From Candidatus Latescibacterota bacterium (GTDB lineage Bacteria; Krumholzibacteriota; Krumholzibacteriia; WVZY01; JAKEHA01), in assembly GCA_022615275.1 (NCBI GenBank), contig JAKEHA010000186.1, positions 1-15,037 on the forward strand: a DNA stretch of 15,037 nucleotides. The letters are read 5' to 3'. The translations under genes were made by a program, and so were the position numbers. The notes under the pieces are model-generated. The model did not search any database. It worked only from the letters and a program-made list of their open reading frames with translations, and was not told the origin of the DNA. The first letter of the stretch is position 1; every line of letters starts with the position of its first letter. This document shows, in pieces, positions 6,323 through 12,170 of this stretch.

Positions 6323-8644
6323 TCAAGCCCGGTCCGGCCGCAATCGCACGAACACCGGTTCGCGCAGGGTGCCGTTGGGGGTCAACGACGCGTACTGGAC
6401 TTCGCACCAGAGCGTGGGCTCGACCCAGACACTGATCGCGTCGTCGATCGGCTTCTCTTTGAAGGGGCGCTTCGCTTCGCGAAGTGAGCGCACCTCGGCC
6501 GCCACCGCCGCCAGCGCGCGATCGTCGAAGCCGGTGCCCACCTTGCCCAGGTAGGCCCACGCGTCGCCGCGGCGCTCCGCGAGGTGCAACGCGCCGAAGG
6601 TCCCGGTGCGGTCGCCCTTGCCCTTGGTGTATCCGACGACGAGGCAGTCCATGGTTCGGCGGGTCTTGACCTTGAGCCACGCGTCGTTGCGGCGCCCCGG
6701 CGTGTACACGCTCGATGCTTTCTTCGCCATGATGCCTTCCAGACCCGCCTCGCGCGCGGCGTCGAACAACGCGTCGCCGTCCTCGACGGTCTGGCTCACG
6801 CGGTATGCCGAGTCCTTTTTTATCGCGTCGGCCATCCATTCGCGACGGCGCGTGAGCGGCTCGTTGATGAGCGGGCGCCCGTCGAGATAGAGGCAATCGA
6901 AGACGTAGCACACCGCAGGGTGTTTGGATTTTGCGCGCGCGATGGCACCCTCGCTGGTCTGGCGCATGCGATTGATGACGTCCTTGAAGACGGGACGGCC
7001 GGCGGCGTCCAGGCACACGATCTCGCAGTCGAACAAGCCGCACGTGGCGCGAAACGACCCCGGGTCGGCGAGCTCGGGGAAGGCGACCGTGACGTCGTTC
7101 TGGTTGCGCGAGCGGATGCGCACCACACCCTCGTCGAGCGCGATCATGGCGCGGATGCCGTCCCACTTGACTTCGTAGATCCAGTCGCCGGTCGTGGGTA
7201 CCTTGTCGGACAGATCCGCCAGCATGAACTCGATGGGTTCCACCAGCCAGTCGGTTTGAGGCGCGTCCACGCGCTCGAGCAGGCACTCGTTGCCGCGGGT
7301 GGGGATAATGCGGTACTCGCCGGTGAATCCGCGACCGCTCAAGCGCACGTATGTACTGTCTTTCTTTTCCTTGGTGACTTCGTACTTGCCGGAGCCGAAC
7401 ACCCACATGTCGCCGCCGCCGTATTCGCCCTTGGGGATGGTGCCCTCGAAGTTCAAGTACTCGATTGGGTGATCCTCGGTCTGCACCGCGAGCCGTTTGA
7501 TCCCCGGGCGCGGCGGGAGCCCCTTCGGGACCGCCCACGACTTGAGGACGCCGTCTTTCTCCAGGCGAAGGTCGTAGTGCAAGCGCGACGCGTGGTGGCG
7601 GTGCACGACGAAGCGGTTGGTGCCTTCCTCGAGCGGCTGCGGTGCGGGCTCCGGCGTCTTCGAGAACGCGCGCTTCTTCTCGTAGCTTTTGAGCTGCTCG
7701 GGCGTTTTTCGTTTTCCCGACTTTTCCAACTTCTTGGAGGGCTTGGGCGCGCTGCGATGCGTGTGCAGCTCGACCGCGTACGCGTCCATCGCTTCCCAGG
7801 GATCGCCGTCGCGCTTGACGATCTCGGGCACGTTGCGCAGGTGAAAATCGCGAATCCCCTCCATGGTATGGAGCCGCTCCCACTTGAGCGGCATCGACAC
7901 GGTGGCACCGGGAAGCCCGCGCACGCTGTACGCGGCGACGATGGTCTGCGACGGGCGATTGCGATAGATGTCGATCAAGATCTTGTTATCGCGTTGTTCC
8001 TTGTGTATGCGGAGCGTGCATGTTTTCGAGTTCGTCGCTACGAAGGGCTTCGCGATCGATTCGCACGCCTTGAACACGGTGTCGAAATCCCACTTGGGCT
8101 CGATCGGTGCCACCACGTGCAGCCCTTTTCGACCCGTCGTCTTGACGAAGGCGTGGTAACCGTGCTGCTCGAAGGCGGCGCGCAGCCCCTCGCCGATCTC
8201 CGCGATCTGCGCCCACGGCGTCCCGTCGGGCGGGTCGACGTCGAACACGAAGTAGTCCGGGTTGTCGCGGTTCTTCGCGCGGCAGTGCATTTGGTGCAGC
8301 TCGATGCACGCCATGTTGGCGAGCCACACCAGCGACGCCTCCTCGGTGGCGATTACGTAGTTGATGGTCTTCTTCGCGTCGCCGATTTCGACGCTCTCCA
8401 GCCAGTCAGGAACCCAGCCAGGCAGGTTTTTCTGAAAGAAGGTCTCACCGTGGATGCCGTCGGGAAAGCGGACCAGCGAGAGCGGGCGGCCGCGAATGTG
8501 CGGTAGAATGGTGGGTGCGATGGCGAGGTAGTACTGGATCAACTCGGCCTTGAGGACGCCGTCCTCGGGCCAAAGGACCTTGTTGAGGTTCGACAACTCG
8601 AGCTTGCGCTTGCCGACTTGAACGACTTGGGACGAGCGAGGCAT
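6323..8644 (-). CDS. ligD: ATP-dependent DNA ligase D (polymerase-phosphoesterase-ligase)
   Basis: A 773-aa three-domain end-joining enzyme that fills, trims and seals double-strand breaks with Ku. The polymerase/primase domain is about 12-290: metal-binding DxD at Asp135/Asp137 (FVFDVDPPD), KTTGRKGLHV at 168-177, and a third Asp at 225 (ILIDIYRN). The 3'-phosphoesterase domain is about 320-470: HHASRLHYDLRLE gives His350, His356 and Asp358, and His392 (EDHPIEY) completes the site. The ligase domain is about 480-773, with nucleotidyl-transfer Lys493 in EVKWDG and a later GIMAKKASS motif. The order Pol-PE-Lig matches the mycobacterial type rather than the Pseudomonas PE-Lig-Pol order. All inspected catalytic residues are present. 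The ATG at 8644 has GGAG only 3 nt upstream, and a candidate -10 sits so close that the mRNA may be nearly leaderless. The methyltransferase follows at 17 nt. Confidence 0.97.
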   Translation of the reverse strand: MPRSSQVVQVGKRKLELSNLNKVLWPEDGVLKAELIQYYLAIAPTILPHIRGRPLSLVRFPDGIHGETFFQKNLPGWVPDWLESVEIGDAKKTINYVIATEEASLVWLANMACIELHQMHCRAKNRDNPDYFVFDVDPPDGTPWAQIAEIGEGLRAAFEQHGYHAFVKTTGRKGLHVVAPIEPKWDFDTVFKACESIAKPFVATNSKTCTLRIHKEQRDNKILIDIYRNRPSQTIVAAYSVRGLPGATVSMPLKWERLHTMEGIRDFHLRNVPEIVKRDGDPWEAMDAYAVELHTHRSAPKPSKKLEKSGKRKTPEQLKSYEKKRAFSKTPEPAPQPLEEGTNRFVVHRHHASRLHYDLRLEKDGVLKSWAVPKGLPPRPGIKRLAVQTEDHPIEYLNFEGTIPKGEYGGGDMWVFGSGKYEVTKEKKDSTYVRLSGRGFTGEYRIIPTRGNECLLERVDAPQTDWLVEPIEFMLADLSDKVPTTGDWIYEVKWDGIRAMIALDEGVVRIRSRNQNDVTVAFPELADPGSFRATCGLFDCEIVCLDAAGRPVFKDVINRMRQTSEGAIARAKSKHPAVCYVFDCLYLDGRPLINEPLTRRREWMADAIKKDSAYRVSQTVEDGDALFDAAREAGLEGIMAKKASSVYTPGRRNDAWLKVKTRRTMDCLVVGYTKGKGDRTGTFGALHLAERRGDAWAYLGKVGTGFDDRALAAVAAEVRSLREAKRPFKEKPIDDAISVWVEPTLWCEVQYASLTPNGTLREPVFVRLRPDRA

Positions 8645-8651
8645 GAGCTCC

Positions 8652-8672
8652 AGTATAGCACCGTGGTATACT
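8652..8672. promoter_or_regulatory. 21-bp palindrome holding two opposed TATACT -10 elements
   Basis: AGTATA (8652-8657) and TATACT (8667-8672) are perfect inverted copies separated by 9 nt. The spacer continues the symmetry (CAC-C-GTG), so 9 of 10 position pairs match around base 8662. Each arm read outward is a TATACT, a 5 of 6 match to the -10 consensus, one facing ligD and one facing the orphan sorting-domain gene. It may be a divergent promoter pair, an operator, or both. No good -35 hexamer was found at either side. Confidence 0.55.
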
Positions 8673-8699
8673 CGTCACGTCGACGGCGCTTCGCCCCGC

Positions 8700-8707
8700 G
8701 GAGGTGA
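8700..8707 (+). promoter_or_regulatory. Strong Shine-Dalgarno of the orphan sorting-domain gene
   Basis: GGAGGTGA, with the GGAGG core 8 nt before the ATG at 8713. It selects that ATG over the in-frame GTG at 8704, which overlaps the motif, and argues that this short ORF is translated. Confidence 0.75.
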
Positions 8708-8712
8708 GACCG

Positions 8713-9012
8713 ATGAGACGCTCCCGAATGCTCTCCGGAGCCATGACCGAGCAGAATCACCCCAATCCCTTCAATCCGCGCACGACGATTCGTTTCGTAC
8801 TGGCATCGGGCGGGCATGTGACGCTCTCGATCTATGAGACCGAAGGTCGACTGGTCCGTACGATCGTCGACGGAGAGCGCGCGAGCGGTCCGCATGAGGC
8901 GCAATGGGACGGTCGCGACGGGGCCGGCAACCCGGTTGGTTCGAGCGTGTATTTCTATCGGTTGACGGCGGGGAAGTTCAGCTCGGCCAGAAAAATGGTG
9001 CTCCTGAAATAA
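8713..9012 (+). CDS. Orphan FlgD-like/T9SS-type sorting domain without a passenger
   Basis: A 99-aa ORF. After only 16 residues (MRRSRMLSGAMTEQNH) it becomes a complete copy of the sorting module found at the ends of three other proteins in this window: HPNPFNPRTTIRF, LSIYETEGRLVRTIVD, QWDGRDGAG, SSVYFYRLTAG and the terminal RKMVLLK. There is no hydrophobic segment, so no signal peptide is apparent, and no passenger domain. The reading frame upstream is closed by stops at 8644-8646 and 8656-8658, so this is not simply a wrong start. It has a strong Shine-Dalgarno and lies in the divergent intergenic region after ligD. It may be a remnant left by deletion of a larger secreted protein, or a small stand-alone protein. 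DUF72 follows 20 nt later. Confidence 0.7.
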   Translation: MRRSRMLSGAMTEQNHPNPFNPRTTIRFVLASGGHVTLSIYETEGRLVRTIVDGERASGPHEAQWDGRDGAGNPVGSSVYFYRLTAGKFSSARKMVLLK

Positions 9013-9032
9013 GCTCGCGCTACCATCGATTC

Positions 9033-9740
9033 ATGAATCTCTACGCCGGTACCAGCGGGTTCTCCTACAAGGAGTGGAAGGGATACTTCTACCCCGAGAA
9101 GATCGCACCCGATCAGATGCTGAACTTCTACTCGACCAAGCTGCCCGCGGTCGAGATCAACAACACCTTCTACCGCCTTCCGCGCCGCGAGGCCCTGGAA
9201 GGATGGGCCTCGCAGGTCCCGCCCGACTTTCGATTCGCGGTCAAGGCGTCGCAGAAGATCACGCACATGAAGCGCTTGAAGAACGCGGACGAAGAAACCG
9301 GCTACCTCATGGACGTCGTCGGTGCGATGGAGCAGAAGCTGGGCGTGGTCTTCTTCCAGCTCCCGCCCAACTTCAAGAAGGACGTCGAGCGGCTGCAGGT
9401 TTTCCTCGACACGCTCCCCGAAGGCACGCCGGTGGCGTGGGAGTTTCGTCACGCCACTTGGTTCGACGACGAGGTGTACGAACTCCTTCGCAAATACGAC
9501 GCCGCGTTGTGTCTGGCCGACGCCGACGACGAGCTCGAGGTTCCGCTGGTGAGCACCGCAACGTGGGGATACTTGCGACTGCGACGACCGGACTATTCAC
9601 GCGATGAACTGCAGAGGTGGTACGGGTGGATCCGCGACCAGAAATGGAAGAATGCCTTCGTTTTTTTCAAGCATGAGGACGCCGGTGCCGGCCCCAAGAT
9701 GGCGATGGAGTTCCTGGGGCTGGAACGCCGAGGCCCTTGA
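9033..9740 (+). CDS. DUF72 (YecE-like) family protein
   Basis: A 235-aa cytoplasmic protein matching the DUF72 family, which adopts a TIM-barrel-like fold and has no firmly established activity. Hallmarks seen: N-terminal GTSGFSYKEWKGYFYP, then AVEINNTFYRLP, FRFAVKASQKITH, VVFFQLPPNFKKD, VAWEFRHATWF, TATWGYLRLRR and a C-terminal FVFFKHEDAGAGPKMA. The length is close to the family norm. The ATG at 9033 gives the standard N-terminus; a longer open frame upstream overlaps the sorting-domain gene and is not used. No Shine-Dalgarno is evident in the 20-nt gap, so it may depend on readthrough from the upstream gene. Family membership is clear from the motifs; the biochemical role is unknown. Confidence 0.92.
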   Translation: MNLYAGTSGFSYKEWKGYFYPEKIAPDQMLNFYSTKLPAVEINNTFYRLPRREALEGWASQVPPDFRFAVKASQKITHMKRLKNADEETGYLMDVVGAMEQKLGVVFFQLPPNFKKDVERLQVFLDTLPEGTPVAWEFRHATWFDDEVYELLRKYDAALCLADADDELEVPLVSTATWGYLRLRRPDYSRDELQRWYGWIRDQKWKNAFVFFKHEDAGAGPKMAMEFLGLERRGP

Positions 9741-9766
9741 TTTCCACAGTACAAGTGTGATATAAG
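9737..9766 (+). promoter_or_regulatory. Candidate promoter of the first secreted paralogue
   Basis: TTGATT (9737-9742) and TATAAG (9761-9766, 5 of 6 matches to TATAAT) are separated by 18 nt, in an AT-rich pocket rare in this DNA. It begins at the DUF72 stop and lies 68 nt before the next start codon. An inverted repeat overlaps the -10. Confidence 0.6.
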
Positions 9767-9773
9767 AACACTT
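9753..9773. repeat. Inverted repeat over the -10 element
   Basis: AAGTGT (9753-9758) and ACACTT (9768-9773) are perfect inverted arms with a 9-nt spacer containing TATAAG. The position fits an operator for a dimeric regulator. A chance match is possible at this size. Confidence 0.4.
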
Positions 9774-9833
9774 AACCGGCTTACCTAAATCCCTGCCTTC
9801 GCAGTGCACGCTCCAGCCAGGAGGTTGTCTCGC

Positions 9834-12020
9834 ATGAAGATGCGATACCTTTGGCTTTCAGTACTTGCGATTGTAGTGATCGTGTCGTCGGCCAGCGCCG
9901 ACTACACGGTCGAACCCACGGAGCCCTCCATCGACCCAATGGCTGCGGCCGCGGGGGCGACGGCTCCGACCCTCTTTCCCCGAGGCCCTGTCCCACCCAT
10001 CCCGCTGACCCCGCCGCTGTTGGGGCCGGCCATCGAGTGCAACAACTTCGAGACCAGCACCGGGTACACGGGCGGGTTCCTGTTCATCCCGCCCGACCCC
10101 CACGTCGCGGTGGGACCGACGCACATCATCAACATCACCAACGTGATCATCCAGTGGCGCCCCAAGGTCGGTACGGCCGACCCGCCGCAATACGAGAACA
10201 GCCTGATGGGATTCTTCGGCGCGCCGGCGGGAATCCTCGCGGGTGATTTCGGTTTCGATCCGAAGGTGATCTACGACCAGTACAGTGGCCGTTTCGTGGT
10301 CGTGTTCCTGCAGCAGTGGGAGCCGGCGGCGGGTGATCCGGCCGAGGAGTCGCGCATTCTGGTCGCGGTTTCGATGACCTCCGACCCGAACCTGGGCTGG
10401 TACACCTACGTGATCAACTCGAAGATCAACATCGCCGGGTTGGATCACTGGGCGGACTACCCGGGCTTGGGCGTCGACGACAAGGCCGTGTACGTGACGA
10501 ACAACATGTTCAAGTTCGCCTCGGGCGGCGGCACGTTCGGTGGATCGCGCCTGTGGATCATCAACAAGGTGCCGACGTACACGGGCGGACCGATTGCGTT
10601 CACCGTGCACGACGCGTACGCGGCAACGCCGGGTTCGATCGCCACGACCACGCAGCCGGCGCACATGTACGGCATTCCGCCGCTCGATGCGGGCGGTCGC
10701 CCGCTGGGGACGTACCTCGTGAGCTATTCCGGGCTCTCCGGCGGCGGCATCGAAGCCGTGCAGGTCATCCAGGTGAGCGACGCGCTGGGCGGCGTCGGTG
10801 GACCGTTCTTCGCGCAGACGTTCGTCTCCGTGGGCGACATCGACAACACCGGAGGCGCGATGCTCGACGCACCGCAACTCGGTAGTGCGGCCACCATCGA
10901 GACCAACGATCGCCGCGCGCTGAACGCGGTGTGGAGGAACAACAACCTCTACATGTGCGCGCAGGTGCGCGTGCCGGTCGGTCTGCCGGAAGCGGCGCAG
11001 ACGACCGCGCACTGGTGGCGCTTGGACACGACGGTCCCCGTGCCCGGCACGGCGCTCGCCGATCAGGGCAACGTCGGTGCGGAGGACCACGCCGTCGGGG
11101 CCTACACCTTCTACCCGTCGGTCATGGTGGACTGCCAGGACAACATGGCGATTGGGTTCTCCGCCTCGGGCCCGACCATCTACCCGGGCGCGTACTACGC
11201 GACGCGTTTGGCCGGCGACCCCGCGGGCAGTATCGGTGCTACCGGTATCCTCGCGCTCGGCGTCGACTTCTACAATCGTCGCTTCGGCGGCGCCCGCAAC
11301 CGCTGGGGTGACTACAGCGGCATCGCGCTGTGTCCGATCGACGAGGGGACGTTCTACGTGTACAACGAGTACGCGGGTCCGCGCGGCACCATCATTCCGT
11401 CGCTCCCGGCGGAAGACGGTCGCTGGCACACCAAACTCGGTTGGTTCCGCGTGAAGCAGGTGGTCAGCGTCGCCATCACCAAGTTCGACGCGGTGGCGAA
11501 GGACGGAGCGGTGTCGATCAAGAGCGAGTTCTCTTCGGATCTGGCCGTCGAAGCCGTCAATCTCTATCGTGCGCCCGGCGACGGGGAGTTCGAGTTGATC
11601 GAGTCCGCGTACGACGCGCACGATCAGTTCGAGTTCACCGATCGTACGGTGGTACCCGGAGCGTCGTATCGCTACCAACTCGGCGTCACCGACGGCGAGG
11701 GTGAGTTCCGCTCACCCATCGTCACCGTCAACATGCCGGAGGCGGGCTCGGCGCTCGCGCAGAACACACCCAATCCGTTCAACCCGACCACGTTGATCCG
11801 TTACGAGCTTTCCGAGACGGAGCACGTGGTGCTCTCGGTCTACGACGCGAACGGGAGGTTGGTGCGCACCCTCGTCGACGAAGTTCGTCCCCTCGGGAAG
11901 AGCGAAGTCGTCTGGGACGGGCGCAACGAGGCGGGCTCGTCGGTGGGATCGGGCGTATATTTCTATCGCCTCGAGGCCGGCAAGTTCTCCGAGTCGCGCA
12001 AGATGGTTCTGTTGAAGTAA
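9834..12020 (+). CDS. Secreted protein of unknown function with FN3-like and sorting domains (paralogue 1)
   Basis: A 728-aa protein. Signal peptide MKMRYLWLSVLAIVVIVSSASA with likely cleavage before DYTVEP. Residues about 60-540 form one long domain, probably beta-rich, with motifs shared with the next gene: LLGPAIEC, PPDPH..VGP.HII, FDPKVIYDQY.GRFVVV, WADYPGLGVDDKAVY.TNNMF, ETNDRRALNAVWR, TAHWWR and NRWGDYSG. The repeated GRFVVV, SRILVAVS and SRLWIINK strands suggest a propeller-like fold, but I cannot assign a family or enzyme site. Residues about 544-632 look like a fibronectin type III domain, absent from the paralogue. The sorting module runs from 642 (QNTPNPFNPTT) to the terminal MVLLK. 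The start is set by AGGAGG (9819-9824) 9 nt upstream; an in-frame ATG at 9804 lies before it and is rejected. It has its own promoter candidate and terminator, so it is probably monocistronic. Confidence 0.87.
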   Translation: MKMRYLWLSVLAIVVIVSSASADYTVEPTEPSIDPMAAAAGATAPTLFPRGPVPPIPLTPPLLGPAIECNNFETSTGYTGGFLFIPPDPHVAVGPTHIINITNVIIQWRPKVGTADPPQYENSLMGFFGAPAGILAGDFGFDPKVIYDQYSGRFVVVFLQQWEPAAGDPAEESRILVAVSMTSDPNLGWYTYVINSKINIAGLDHWADYPGLGVDDKAVYVTNNMFKFASGGGTFGGSRLWIINKVPTYTGGPIAFTVHDAYAATPGSIATTTQPAHMYGIPPLDAGGRPLGTYLVSYSGLSGGGIEAVQVIQVSDALGGVGGPFFAQTFVSVGDIDNTGGAMLDAPQLGSAATIETNDRRALNAVWRNNNLYMCAQVRVPVGLPEAAQTTAHWWRLDTTVPVPGTALADQGNVGAEDHAVGAYTFYPSVMVDCQDNMAIGFSASGPTIYPGAYYATRLAGDPAGSIGATGILALGVDFYNRRFGGARNRWGDYSGIALCPIDEGTFYVYNEYAGPRGTIIPSLPAEDGRWHTKLGWFRVKQVVSVAITKFDAVAKDGAVSIKSEFSSDLAVEAVNLYRAPGDGEFELIESAYDAHDQFEFTDRTVVPGASYRYQLGVTDGEGEFRSPIVTVNMPEAGSALAQNTPNPFNPTTLIRYELSETEHVVLSVYDANGRLVRTLVDEVRPLGKSEVVWDGRNEAGSSVGSGVYFYRLEAGKFSESRKMVLLK

Positions 12021-12062
12021 TCGCCGACCGTCATCCCGGTGCCAAGCCGATACGTCGGCCAA

Positions 12063-12095
12063 GGGGCGCCCGAGCAATCGGGCGCCCCTCCTTTT
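12063..12095 (+). terminator. Intrinsic terminator between the two paralogues
   Basis: GGGGCGCCCGA (12063-12073) and TCGGGCGCCCC (12078-12088) form a perfect 11-bp GC-rich stem with a GCAA (GNRA) tetraloop, followed by TCCTTTT. It lies 43 nt after the paralogue 1 stop and before the paralogue 2 start. Confidence 0.9.
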
Positions 12096-12120
12096 GAATC
12101 GAAGCGCGCGCGTGCCGTGT

Positions 12121-12126
12121 TACAAT
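12121..12126 (+). promoter_or_regulatory. Candidate -10 of the second secreted paralogue
   Basis: TACAAT, a 5 of 6 match to the -10 consensus, lies 44 nt before the ATG at 12171 and just after the upstream terminator. No convincing -35 is at standard spacing; TTGAAT at 12094-12099 is 21 nt away. Confidence 0.4.
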
Positions 12127-12170
12127 TGGGCCGGCATTCCGCTTCCATACTCGACATCGGAGGCCCCCAA

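Noticed and set aside
5427..7883. An 818-residue version of the methyltransferase starting within ligD
   Set aside because: The extra N-terminal part is an antisense-free but out-of-frame reading of ligD on the same strand with no domain content. The zinc ribbon and the ligD stop both point to the start at 6305.
6584..8506. A 640-codon plus-strand open frame opposite ligD
   Set aside because: Antisense shadow of ligD, where every catalytic motif is present. The composition is low-complexity and no family is recognisable.
8904..9032. N-terminal extension of the DUF72 protein into the sorting-domain gene
   Set aside because: The DUF72 family begins with the LYAGTSG motif right after the ATG at 9033, and the extension reads the neighbouring gene in another frame.
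9858..11678. A 606-codon minus-strand open frame opposite paralogue 1
   Set aside because: Arg/His/Val-rich shadow; the plus-strand gene has a signal peptide, Shine-Dalgarno, sorting domain and terminator.
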